Origin: Chelydra serpentina
Taxonomy: Eukaryota > Chordata > Testudines > Chelydridae
Length of the DNA: 64,000 nt
Direction: 5' to 3'
Assembly: GCA_037349315.1 (NCBI GenBank)
Contig: JBAIAC010000008.1
Location: forward strand, 39,840,001-39,904,000
The position numbers were made by a program, and so were the translations under genes. Positions within the stretch are counted from its first letter, which is position 1, and the number at the start of each line of letters is the position of its first letter. Below are positions 45,059 through 56,716 of the stretch, in pieces. Under the pieces are notes generated by a model. It saw nothing but the letters and a program-made list of their open reading frames with translations. It was not told where the DNA came from and searched no databases.

Positions 45059-46025
45059 CTTCCACCCATCATAATTAGCTAAGCGTAACTGGACTCTTTT
45101 CTGCTTTCATGGGCTGAATATCCTACCTTCACTCAAATGCATGATGATCCAAGATATTGGAGACCATGCTGGAGAATCAAAATCAGTTTGCTATATGGTA
45201 GTACAGAGATGATCAGTAGGCTATTGAATCTGTGCCTGCTGTTCAGTCTGTTTTGGCATTGGTATTTTTCTATTATCATTGTTAAATTGACTGAGAATGT
45301 TATACAGCTGCTTTATCCATTTTATGGGTATAATTATAACAAACTTATTTCAAACTTTTAAATACAGTGGCTGAAATAAAGCCATTATTACACTATAATT
45401 TTATCTATCCCTGGATTTGCAGGTGATGTGTTCTGGTTGGAAGAGAGCTGGAGAACTTGCTTACTGAATTAAATGAACAGTTTCTCTTAATGTTTGTAGT
45501 TTTAAATTGTTCTCTCTCACCTTTTGTGAAGGTAGTTACCCTGGCAGAATGAGGAAGTCTCTCACAAATTGGACACGATAGTGTGGAAGTAATTAGTTTG
45601 AGTAGTCAGATACTTTACTACTTTGTAAGCAATAGATGAAATCGCTCACTTATTCATTACGCTAATTCTGCTTGTCTTCTAATCAGAATACACCAGTTAC
45701 AAACTAAAGAATGGCTCAAAATGTTATGCATCAGTGGACTTAATCTGCTTGTTTTTAATTATTTTACTACTAATCCCCATGCTGTTTTGTTGTGGATTTT
45801 CCCCCCTAGAAAACAGTTTATCTGGACTTTGGTTTTGCACTGTTAACAAATTGCACTGAGAGACTTGGAATACACACACTTATTTTTATTAAATATTTTT
45901 CTGGACAATTAAAGTTGATAAGCTTGTATTTTAACCAGCACAATGCTGATATGGGAATATATTAACAAAATGTTCATGGGGCAGAAATCCTGAAGGCTTC
46001 AGAAATATTCTGAAATTATTGACTT
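45059..46025. other. Intronic sequence, no gene recognised
   Basis: No gene or recognisable repeat is seen. Confidence 0.5.
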
Positions 46026-46029
46026 TTTA

Positions 46030-46125
46030 TTATTAATTGTATTAATGTTCCACCTAGGAGCCCTCATGGATTGGAACCCTATTATGCTAGGCACTGCACA
46101 AACTCAGAAAAGATTATAATTCTGA
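46030..46125 (+). mobile_element. L2/MIR-like repeat fragment
   Basis: CCTAGGAGCCCTCATGGATT, then CCCTATTATGCTAGGCACTG and CACAAACTCAGAAAAGAT follow the conserved 3' order of ancient L2/MIR retroposons. It is the opposite orientation of the fragment at 10525. Confidence 0.6.
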
Positions 46126-46445
46126 AGCAGTGGAGGGCCAAAAGCCACATTATTCGCTTCCTCACAGAAAAGGCAGAGGGAGGGAGAATAAATATTCAAC
46201 TTGCTCAACAAGAATGTTGGCAATATTAAAAATGGTGGTAGCTCTCAATGCCACACTGCCCCTAGTCCCTCGCGAAGGTGGAGTCTGCAGATTGGAAATA
46301 ATTCTTCAAAGAGCTTTGAATATGACATGTATGGTAATATACTCACATCTATCTCATACTCTTCATTTTGAGTCTAGATGATCCTAAAGACCCCCAAAAA
46401 TACTGGGGAGAAAGGAGGACCACCATCACTCTACTTTGTCTTTTG

Positions 46446-48126
46446 AGTGATTGTCCATGTGCCCATTCCACTGATGGTACACATGCGTCTCAGGTGGTGG
46501 AGATCGGAGTTTTTGGCCAGCAGAACCGGTAGGGTTTGCGTGTGCTCTCCAGTCTTTGTGCTCTGTTGTGGGGGCACATAAGGGTGAAGTGCACCCACTG
46601 CCATTCAGTTCCTCTCACCACTTCACAGCTTAGAGACAGAGTCCAAGAGACCACCAGCCTTCTAGGTAGCTACGAAGCTACATATTTAGTGTTAGTAGTT
46701 GAATAATCATTGGTTCAATTGCCTGTTGCAGCCTTTACTAGTTGTTCGCTAGGGTGTTGCTCGTTTCGTTCAGGTTTAAACACTGCCCCTTGTGTGAGGG
46801 AGTTATCTGAGCTTCAGGTGAACACTCAGTGTCTCCATCGTCTGGGATAGATGCACATACTGAAGAAATGTGTGATTTGTAAGTCCTTCAACCCCAGAGC
46901 TAGGAAGGGTAGGGAGGCTCAACTTTGGGTCTTCCTAATGACCAAATCAATAAGACCAGCTTCCCAGCCAAGCTGTCTTGTAGAAGGGCCTTCTGAACTC
47001 AAGAGCATCAGTGTGGGCTTTTTGATATGGAGCTGGAAGCTCCAGGGGTAGGTCGGTCACCAGGGCTTCCTCTAAGAGGAAGATCTTCCTGTTGCACTGT
47101 ACATCCCACAACTGTCCTCTCTGTCTCTCAATCCAACTGCAAATGTCAGAGATTCTGCTCAAGAGGAGGGAGGAGTCCAGGATCTGTAGTAGATACATTC
47201 CTGATACCATAGTCAGGCAGTCTGATGTATGCTTACCCTTTGACCTCATTAATCCCCAAAGTGTTCTGCAAACTCAATCAAGACTCAGCCAAGCATTAAT
47301 GTCTGACCCACCATGTACAGCTTTCCATATTGTATAAAGTATCAATGAGAACACATTCTAAATTCCTTCTGAAGGTAGTCATAGAATTTCTCCTTAACCA
47401 ACCAATACACCTCTTGGTATATTCCCAAAACACCCTACATACAAATCTGAGGCAATGATACATACTTTGGATATGAAGAAAGCCTTGGCCTACTACTTGA
47501 ATAGAACAGAGCCTTTCAAAACATTGCCAGGATTGTTTGTGTCCATTGGGCAAAGAATGAAAAGCTCTGCACTCGCCATGATTAAGATACATTCCACCAG
47601 CACTTAAGCAACAGCCCTCAAACTTACCAATATCAAATGTTTGTAAGGCAGCTACTTGGGCACCAATCTACATGTTTACTCCACATTATTGTCTTGATGT
47701 AAAGCCTCTCAATCTGATGCTGTGTTTGGTAAAGCTGTCCTTCAAGAGCTCCCACTTCTTTAACAAGATAACTGCTTGGGAGACACCATCAGTGGAATGG
47801 GCATATGGACAGTCATGCAAAGGACAAAGGAAAGTTACATACTGTGCACAGTATTCAGAGTTCTTCAAGATGTATTGTCCATATACACATTCCATGGTGA
47901 CCTTGCCATCTCCTCTACCTTGGAGTCCTCTTCTAAGGGGTTCTGCAGTAAGAAGGAACTGAATTGTGGTGAGTATGCCTTGCCCATATATGCCCTCTCA
48001 GGTGGAGTATGAGGACTGGAGAGCACATGTGTGCCCTATGGGTACTGCTGACCAAAAAGACTCTGCTGTCCACCACATGAGACACATGTGCACCATCAGT
48101 GGAATGTGTATATGGACAACACATCT
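46446..48126 (+). mobile_element. DIRS-like retroelement, internally deleted
   Basis: The left end (46446-46550) and the right end (48018-48126) are inverted copies of each other, sharing for example CATTCCACTGATGG and its complement CCATCAGTGGAATG. A third, direct copy of the outer tip lies at 47862-47905 beside the right end, as expected for the internal complementary region of DIRS elements. Between them are gag-like remains (46850-46950, CVICKSFNPRARKGREAQ) and a decayed tyrosine recombinase C-terminus at about 47450-47780 (ALAYYLNRTEPFK, VCKAATWAPIYMF). The reverse transcriptase is missing. DIRS elements integrate by recombinase and leave no target duplication; none is seen. Confidence 0.72.
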
Positions 48127-48129
48127 GGA

Positions 48130-49840
48130 AGGACTCTAGTTACTGTACATGGTAAGTAACTTTCTTGCTTTCATCAGCTTGCACATTTGGTCCCTTCTGC
48201 AGTTTGCTAGCTTTTTATTCTAGTCAGAAGAAAGCATGTGGCACCAAACTAGTAGTATACTACTTCAGAATAGAAGAACAAGAGAAAATTTCCACTGATA
48301 TTCTGTGAATTAGCTGCAAGTGGCTGTTAAACTCAGTGAATCCAGATCTTTGCAACCAGTATTTCTGTGAAGGCTGAGGACTTCCATCAACCCGGATCTT
48401 TGGGTTCTGAAATCCATCTGGATACCTCAGGAACCACCATTGTGCTATTATGATAGACATTGGTTTTTTAAAAAAATAGTCTTTACCATTTGATGTGATA
48501 AGTAAAATAACAGCTAAGGAGTTTCTTGAGAAAAGAAAGGTGGTGATTTTTCTGTATCATCATACTGGATAATAGTCCATTTTTGGGACTGGTATTTATC
48601 TTAAGGGTTATTTCATTGTCATTGTTTTCGCCACCAAGTAGAAATCTGTTCATTTACATATTTTGATTGAAATTCTATGATAACATCTTACTTGAATAGA
48701 AAGATTTGAGATTTAACTCTCAAATCCCTAGAGATATGTGACCTGTCAGCCTCTTCTAAACTTTGAAGTAAACTTTGAAAAAACAGATATTTTTTTCTGG
48801 CGAATTGATAATCCCTAAGTAAGCCAAGCTATGCAGCATGTGGCAGTAAGCGATAAAATAAGTCAACAAATTCATAGCTGAAATCCAGACACTAGTAATG
48901 TGAAGTGAGGTATTAAATTCACATTGATCTCTCTTGATCAAGTTTTATTTGTTTTCTATTATTAACCTTATCAGAAAACAAATTCTTATATCAGAATAGC
49001 TGTTTCACTTGTGGTAGAGCAGCCCTTGCAATAATAATGTAAATACTTTCTTTGTGGTTATTTTCAAACTTTGTTACATTTACATTTCCCATCACTCTGC
49101 TGAAAAGAGCAAACTGGGAAATCAGATTCTTCACCAGTTTGTATTCTCTGAAGTAACCATTCTAATGCTATAGAGAGGTTGTTCCTATTTCATGTTCCCT
49201 GTAAAGACTATTACCGCATCCATTGAAGAAGAAAGAGCCTTCTTTACTACTAAAACTAGGCCTAATGTCCCTGCTCATTTAATTTTATTTTTGTTGAGAT
49301 ATAACTTAAAACAACATAATAAGAGAAAATTAATTATCTAGCCTATTTAAGTTTGTAAATACCATTGCTTAGAGCACCTCTATTTAGTTAGCAATAGCTA
49401 CTTCATTAAGGAAACTATTTGACTATCTGATAGCCCTTGCCGTCAGACAGTTTTCTTTAATTTCCTAGTTTAACTTTTCCTTTATTAACTTAAGCTTGTT
49501 GCTTAACTCATTGTTTTTCTATGTAAATAGTACATTTCCTATCCTTACTTTATTACCCTTTAAGTATTTATATGAGACTATCATGTGCCTACTTGCCATA
49601 TGAAAAAGGCTTAATAAATTAAGTGACATTAACCTGTCCTACTTAATCATTAATCTCAAGTTTTTATTACTTTGGTTGTCCTCTTTTGAACCTCTTAAAA
49701 GTTTTTCTCTCTCTCAAGTGCAGGTTTCTAAAATGGCACAGTAGTACTGATGTGGTTCTAACACTTTAACCTACAGAGTTGCATTATATCTTCTCATCCT
49801 GTAGTTGATCCCTCTATATAAATATTGGATATGCATTTTT
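48130..49840. other. Intronic sequence, no gene recognised
   Basis: AT-rich throughout, with no coding or repeat structure that I can support. Confidence 0.5.
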
Positions 49841-49844
49841 ATTG

Positions 49845-50775
49845 CTCCTGAGGTAATTCTGCACCACTGTGCATGCACAGAATTCATGAGTCGTACAGAA
49901 TTTTTTCTGCCACAGAAAATACTTTCTGCTGGAAAGGTGCTACAGTTACACCTTTCGTCCATGAGGGGCCGCTGTGGTGTCAGAACAGAGCAGCCGCTCC
50001 CAGGCAGGAGCAGTTTGAGCTGTGGATAGGGAAGAGAAAGAGGCTGCCTTCCTCACAGCACTCTGCCTGTGGGGCCAACTTAGGAAGAACAGGACTGGAC
50101 AGTGTGGGGCTGGACAGTGTGGGGCACATGGGGCTGCTGGGAATCACAGACTGGGGTTCAGAAGGACTAGTGGGTGGGGATAGACTAGGCGGCGGCTGAA
50201 TGGGAATGGGGGTGCAGGGACACATGGGGATGGGGGGGTGCAGAGACATGCGGGGACAAGGCAGATGTATCTGACTGAGAAAAGCTAAGGGTCAGCTGGG
50301 GTCAGCCAGGGTCTGCATGGTGGAGGCTCCCTAACAATCCCTCCCTGCCCAAAAAACCCCTCTGTTCCGTATTTCTGCCACCCACATCCAACAACCCTCC
50401 AAGTTCACACTCAGGCTCCTTCCCATCAATGACTTCCCTCTCTCTGAGCTCTTCTGTTATCCCTGATTCCCCCAAGCCTTTGCATGGCTTCTGAAGGGTG
50501 CAATAAATACATTTCTGTATTGTAGTTTAAATGAATGATTACTCAGAGTTCTGTATTAATATGCCTAGTAAGAAATCTATTTGTCAAAACCATTTCCTCA
50601 ATCTTTCTTGTTGTCTGTATCATTACAGACATAGATGCTGATAGATATTTTGAAATACATTACCAAAATAATTGAAACTGGTATAATTATATTGTGTTAT
50701 TTTGACAAATATGCAGAATTTTAAAATAATGTGCGCAGAATTTTTATTTTTTTTGGTGCAGAATTCCCCCAGGAG
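49845..50775. mobile_element. Non-autonomous DNA transposon, class unsure
   Basis: CTCCTGAGGTAATTCTGCACC without its last base at the left is complemented at the right by GTGCAGAATTCCCCCAGGAG. Subterminal GTGCATGCACAGAATTC is echoed by GTGCGCAGAATTTTT near the other end. No convincing target duplication is visible. The interior has short GC-rich repeats (GGACAGTGTGGGGC, twice) and no transposase. Confidence 0.65.
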
Positions 50776-50924
50776 TGTTTGTGTGAACAAAAAGAACCCA
50801 AGTAGACTGTTCAGTATGGGTACTGAATTGCCGTAAGTACAGTGTGACCTTTGAAACAGTAAATTATTTCTAAGTGGACCAAAATATTATAGTGCTAGAG
50901 ATTGCTTTTGGTATTAAGAACTCG

Positions 50925-51094
50925 TCTACACAAACTCAGTCCATGACAAGCTGGAGTGTGAATCTATCCCACAATGGCCTGTTGTGCACTAACTTTCAAT
51001 GTGGACCCTGCTGATGTGCTCTGACAGTTGCTTAGTGTGCTTGAAGTGAACAGTTGGTATGGGGTATAGTCACACCTAGTTTGCTGTGGACTGA
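50925..51094. repeat. Left half of a Harbinger-like MITE
   Basis: CTCGTCTACACAAACTCAGT and the following GTGTGAATCTATCCCACAA parallel the left part of the MITE at 34446. The copy is cut where the next MITE begins. Confidence 0.5.
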
Positions 51095-51362
51095 GGCCTA
51101 GTCTACAGTACAAAGTTAGGTTGGCTTAACTACATTTCTCAGGGCTGTGAAAAATGTCATTTATAATGTAATTAAGCCAGCCTAAGCTCCAGTGTAGACA
51201 CTGCTAGGTTGATGGAATAGTTCTTCCTTTGACCTAACTGCCACCTCTCGGAGAAGTGAAATTACTACAGTGAGGGAAGATCCTCTTCCGTTGCTGTAGT
51301 ATGTGTCTACACTAGAAACGCTACAACAGCACAACCGCAGCATTTCTAGTGTAGACATACCC
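51095..51362. mobile_element. Harbinger MITE (268 bp)
   Basis: The left end GGCCTAGTCTACAGTA and the complement of the right end, GGGTATGTCTACACTAG, reproduce the asymmetric pair of ends of the 5-kb Harbinger at 11884. A 3-bp TGA duplication flanks it (51092-51094 and 51363-51365). This makes it a likely non-autonomous passenger of that family. Confidence 0.82.
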
Positions 51363-51365
51363 TGA

Positions 51366-52855
51366 ATATGTAGAGCTTGATTCTGCACAGCATTGCTTAT
51401 AGACTGTGTAGATTAAATAAAAGGTCCTCTTCACCCCCGCCCTGCAAAAAAGGAAAAAGTGACAGGTGAGTCAGATGTGCATGGCAGCCTGATCCCATAT
51501 GAAAGAGAACTGAGTGAGACGACAGCGATTTCTGTTTAGCAACAGAAGACTGTCCAAAAAGGGGAGTGTGTATCTATGCACCTCCATTTGTATGCTGAAG
51601 ATTTCCCATATGTCCTAAAACATGCCTCTTCTACATCCACACACCATTTCTCTAGACCAGACTCTTGCTAATAAGGGTGTCACCATATAAAAGTCTTAAC
51701 ACTTAAAATGCTTAAGGCTTGTCACTCAGTGGGGTAGGCTAAATGTTGGCCAGTATTCTCATACTAAAGTGCCAGGTCACCTAAAACTATTTTTAGGTAC
51801 TCAGGGCTACTGTGTGTCACACATCTGGCAGGACTTTCACATAGGTGGCAGCCTTGTCACGCCTGCCCACATTCCAGTCCTTTTTTGAGTTTATAATTAT
51901 TTGAAGCTTTAGTTATTAGTTGAGTTTTCTATTCTTATTGTTTTACATTTGTAAATTAGGTTTTCTAAAATCTGTTTCAGTTTTAGCATCTATTTTCTCA
52001 AATTACACGTCTTATTTTTTTCCCTTTCATTTGGTGCTTGTTTTATTGATTGGTTTGACTGTTCAAAATTGTCCATGCTCTCTTAAATTCTTTGATTCAG
52101 CAAAGTCTCATTGTGATAAATATTCACAGTAAATAAAATGTTGTTGTACCCACCATCTACCGGATAGTGATTTCTCTGCATAGTCTTCCAATTTATGCAA
52201 AGTAAGTTCTCCTTTTCTTTGTTATGAAGTTAAGTTTTCTCTCAAACTTCACTTTCTTCCTGCTTGTTTTAAAAATACCCCCTAGATATTTTTGAGTGCC
52301 TTTCCTACTATATTTTATGTTCTCCCTTTAAACATGCCTTGACCACTTCTTGTCTTAACTATTCTAATTCCTTCTTTTATAGTCTTCCTACATTCCTCTT
52401 TTTTTAGCTCCAGGCATTTCAGAAAAAAAGTATTTTGCTACATTTCCTGGGTAGTACCTTATTACTGTCCCCCATCTTCATTGTTTTCTAAGTCATGGCT
52501 GAATCCAATTCAACTTTTACTACTTAAAAATTTTCCCTAGGTTTGCTCTATAAACATCTTGTACTATATTAAATCTTTTTTTACTAATGTAACTGTCCAG
52601 TTCTCCATTGTTGCATTCTCCTTGCAATTGCTGGAATGTACTATGGCATGCACAGAATAATAAAATGTACGGAGATTTACATGCTGTTCCAAGTATGCAG
52701 GCTTTACTGTAGATGCTTGTTTTTTTGTTGCTCTTGGACTATTTTTTCAAATGTTGTTTGCAATAACTACCTTGGTGTAGTAGTGCATCTATTCTATACC
52801 GAGAATACACCCTACACCTAGCTTCAAGTTTCAGAGTTCACCTGAAGACTTTTTA
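51366..52855. other. Intronic sequence, no gene recognised
   Basis: T-rich in parts, with no features that I can support. Confidence 0.5.
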
Positions 52856-52859
52856 GTTT

Positions 52860-53265
52860 AGGGGTGGGCAAACATTTTGGTCCAAGGGCCACATCTGGGT
52901 ATAGAAATTGTATGGCGGGCCATGAACGCTCACAAAATTGGGGGTTGGGGTGCGGGAGAGCTTGAGGGTCTCCGTCTGGGGGTGGAGGCTCTGGGGTAGG
53001 GCTGGGGATGAGGACTTGGGGTGCGGGAGCATGCTCCGGGCTGGGACCGAGGGGTTTGGAGTGTGGGAGGGGGATCAGGGCTGGGGGATGGGGTTGGGGC
53101 ATGGGAGAGGGTCAGGGGGGCAGGCTCCGGGCAGCACTTACCTCAAGCAGCTCCCAGAAACAGCGGCATGTCCCCCGCTCCAGCTCCTACACGGAGGCAT
53201 GGCCAGGCGGCTCTGCGTGCTGCCCTGTCTGCACGTGTCGCCCCTGCAGCTCCCATTGGCTGAGG
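52860..53265. mobile_element. hAT-type MITE, right end missing
   Basis: The left part AGGGGTGGGCAAACATTTTG matches the terminal repeat style of the 7184 element, and the body is G-rich. It ends at CTCCCATTGGCTGAG without a right terminal repeat, so the copy is truncated. The same inner block occurs at about 3778. Confidence 0.65.
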
Positions 53266-53274
53266 TTTAGAATT

Positions 53275-54190
53275 AAAATGTCATTTTTGCTGCTTTAACA
53301 AAGTTATTTTTAGTCACTAGCTTTCTTTTCTGCCTCTGCATTTTACTTATGCTGTGGGGGGGAGCAGAAGTGACACAAAATACAAACATTTCCCTTGTGT
53401 TCACTGGTCTTCTGTTCTAACAAGTATAAACCTGTTCAGCTGTAAAAAGACAATCCAGGAAAAAAACCCAGGGCCTTAGTCTCTAAAATAATCTACACAG
53501 CTGTTATGGTGTGGAATCTTGTTTAAAGAAGATGAAAAAAATTCTGGATCTGAGGTTTTTAGTTTTATTTCTGTTAATTGTAGGTGTTACCTCTCTCCTC
53601 CCTCCCATCCCCTCAGTCATGCTTCAGTACTTTATAGATGGAGAGGAATTATAATTGAATTTAAAATCACATTCCCTTCATTTCTCTTTCCTTGTAACCC
53701 CATTTCCCCTGTTCATGTACCTTCTCCTAGCCTTGATTGTATGAGACTTTTCTTCTTCCTTCCTGGGACTTAGGCCTTACGGGAAATAAACCTGTAATAT
53801 GATTTTTGTCTCAAGACCCCTCACACTCTCACTGCCTCCCCAGATGGTTGCTACACAGTTCATTTTGATGCTTTACTCCTCTGTCTTTCCTCCTGCCTGG
53901 TTATGGGGAACCAGTACCTGAGCACAGGAATTACTTGGAAAGCAAAGAATTTGCTTTCCAAGGCACATAGAGGGTTGAGTAGTCACAAAGTGGTTAGGAC
54001 CACTAATGAGCAGGATAGGGAGAGAAGTCCACACCCCATTAATCTCTCTAGGTAGTGGGTGTTGTGTAAGTGTGGATCCCAGTGTAGATGCGCGTGCATC
54101 TCATGTTGAGATCAATTTTTTTTAATAGTAGTGTCAGAGCGGCACAACAAAATGGTCTTTGTTCGCGAGTGTGCCTTTTGTTGATTTTCG
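53275..54190. other. Intronic sequence, no gene recognised
   Basis: Nothing is identifiable beyond short C/T-rich stretches. Confidence 0.5.
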
Positions 54191-54206
54191 GGTGCAAGGC
54201 CTACTT

Positions 54207-56096
54207 AGAATCATAGAATCTCAGGGTTGGAAGGGACCTCAGGAGGTCATCTAGTCCAACCCCCTGCTCAAAGCAGGACCAACCCCAACAAAATCATCCC
54301 AGCCAGGGCTTTGTCAAGCCTGACCTTTAAAACCTCTAAGGAAGGAGATTCCACCACCTCCCTAGGTAACCCATTCCAGTGCTTCACCACCCTACTAGTG
54401 AAAACGTTTTTCCTAATATCCAACCTAAACCTCCCCCTCTGCAACTTGAGACCATTACTCCTTGTTCTGTCATCTTCTACCACTGAGAACAGTCTAGATC
54501 CATCCTCTTTGGAACCCCCTTTCAGGTAGTTGAAAGCAGCTATCAAATCCCACCTCATTCTTCTCTTCCGCAGGCTAAACAATCACAGTTCCCGCAGCCT
54601 CTCCTCATAAGTCATGTGCTCCAGCCCCCTAATCATTTTTGTTGCCCTCCGCTGGACTCTTTCCAATGTATCCACATCCTTCTTGTAGTGTGGGGCCCAA
54701 AACTGGACACACTACTCCAAATGAGGCCTCACCAGTGCCGAATAGAGGGGAATAATCACGTCCCTCGATCTGCTGGAAATGCCCCTACTTACACAGCCCA
54801 AAATGCTGTTAGCCTTCTTGGCAACAAGAGCACACTGTTGACTCATATTCAGCTTTTCGTAACCCCTAGGTCCTTTTCTGCAGAACCGCTGCCCAGCCAT
54901 TCGGTCCCTAGTCTATAGCAGTGCATGGGATTCTTCCGTCCTAAGTGCAGGACTCTGCACTTGTCCTTGTTGAACCTCCTCATATTTCTTTTGGCCCAAT
55001 CCTCTAATTTGTCTAGGTCCCTCTGTATCCTATCCCTACCCTCCAGCGTATCTACCATTCCTCCCAGTTTAGTGTCATCTGCAAACTTGCTAAGGGTGCA
55101 GTCCACACCATCCTCCAGGTCGTTGCTGAAGATATTGAACAAAACCGGCCCCAGCACCGACCCTTGGGGTACTCCACTTGATACCGGCTGCCAACTAGAC
55201 ATGGAGCCATTGATCACCACCTGTTGCGCGTGACCATCCAGCCAGTTTTCTATCCACCTTACCGTCCATTCATCCAGCCCATACTTCTTTAACTTGCTGT
55301 CAAGAACACTGTGGGAGACTGTATCAAAAGCTTTGCTAAAGTCAAGAAATAGCACATCCACTGCTTTCCCCTCATCCACAGAGCCGCAGAAGGCAATTAG
55401 GTTAGTCAGGCATGACTTGCCCTTGGTGAATCCATGCTGACTGTTCCTGATCACTTTCCCCTTCTTTAAGTGGTTCAGAATTGATTCCTCGAGGACCTGT
55501 TCCATGATTTTTCCAGGGACTGAGGTGAGACTGACTGGCCTGTAGTTCCCCGGATCTTCCTTCTTCCCTTTTTTAAAGATGGGCACTACATTAGCTTTTT
55601 TCCAGTCATCCGGGACCTCCCCTGATTGCCATGATTTGTCAAAGATAATGGCCAATGGCTCTGCAATCACATCGGCCAACTCCTTTAGCACCCTCAGATG
55701 CAGTGCATCCGGCCCCATGGACTTGTGCTCGTCCAGCTTTTCTGAATAGTCCCGAACTACTTCTTTCTGCACAGAGGGCTGGTCACCTCCTCCCCATACC
55801 GTTCTGTGGAGTGCAGCCGCCTGGGAGCTGACCTTGTCTGTGAAGACAGAGGCAAAAAAAGCATTGAGTACACTAGCTTTCTCCACATCCTCTGTCACTA
55901 GGTTCCCTCCCTCATTCAGCAAGGGACCCACACTTTCCTTGACTTTCTTCTTGTTGCTCACATACCTGAAGAAACCCTTCTTGTTACTCCTAACATCTCC
56001 GGCTAGCTGCAACTCCAAGTGTGATTTGGCCTTCCCTGCAACTCCAAGTGTGACTTGTCCATCTCTCTGCAACTCCGGGGGCAAATTATTAGGCAT
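54207..56096 (-). mobile_element. CR1 LINE, 5'-truncated, well preserved
   Basis: On the minus strand the element ends in the CR1 tail, with GAGGTCCCTTCCAACC and a terminal GATTCTATGATTCT. The upstream end lies within ORF2 between the endonuclease and reverse transcriptase regions, so the 5' half, including the endonuclease, is absent. It is less decayed than the other CR1 copies here. Its truncated end stops about 7 bp from the LTR at 56103. Confidence 0.9.
54849..56096 (-). pseudogene. CR1 ORF2 reverse transcriptase, partial
   Basis: The 415-codon open frame holds most of the reverse transcriptase: [21 protein letters not shown], less its last residue, then [22 protein letters not shown] and [10 protein letters not shown] with the catalytic Asp pair. 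LINE reverse transcriptase copies its own RNA at a nicked chromosomal site. A frame change follows LGVTKS, and the C-terminal part continues in other frames (54712-54900 and 54268-54582). With no 5' half and a broken C-terminus it cannot act alone. Confidence 0.88.
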
Positions 56097-56716
56097 TCAC
56101 AGTGTGACGTTGCACCTCATAAGGCTTTATGAAAATATGGTTATTAATGTATATTTGACATAACTGGAATATGTTTTATGCTACATATGCCATGTAACAT
56201 ATCTCTGTAAAGGTTATGATCTACTGAATCTATTCCTCCTATTTGTATGCATGTATCACTTTTGTATTCAAAGTTATGAATATTGGCTGTGTACTTGCTT
56301 GATTTTAAGTAGCCTTAGGGCATGGCTACACTTGTGATTTAGAGCGCATTAAAGCATCCCCGTGCGCTCTAACTCATGCAGCCATACTGGCAAGGCACGT
56401 AGAGCGCCCGGACTCCGAGGCTAGAGCGCTCCTGGTACTCCACCTCGGCGAGTGGAATAACCTTTGATGCGCCCCCGCTGGAGCGCCGCAGCGCCAGTGT
56501 GGACGCCCTGGTCTGTTAATGCGCTCTGATCGGCCTCCAGAAGTGTCCCACAATGCCTGTTCTAGCCACTCTGGTCATCGCTTTAAACTCTACTGCCCTG
56601 CCCTCAGGTGACCAACCGTCAGACCCACCCTTTAAATTCTCTGGGAATTTTGAAAATCCCCTTCCTGTTTGCTCAGCCAGGCGTGGAGTGCTCTCAGCGA
56701 ATCTTTCCAGGTGACC

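Noticed and set aside
48756..49960. Small open frames in AT-rich sequence
   Set aside because: Short, with no splice context or family resemblance, and at a frequency expected by chance.
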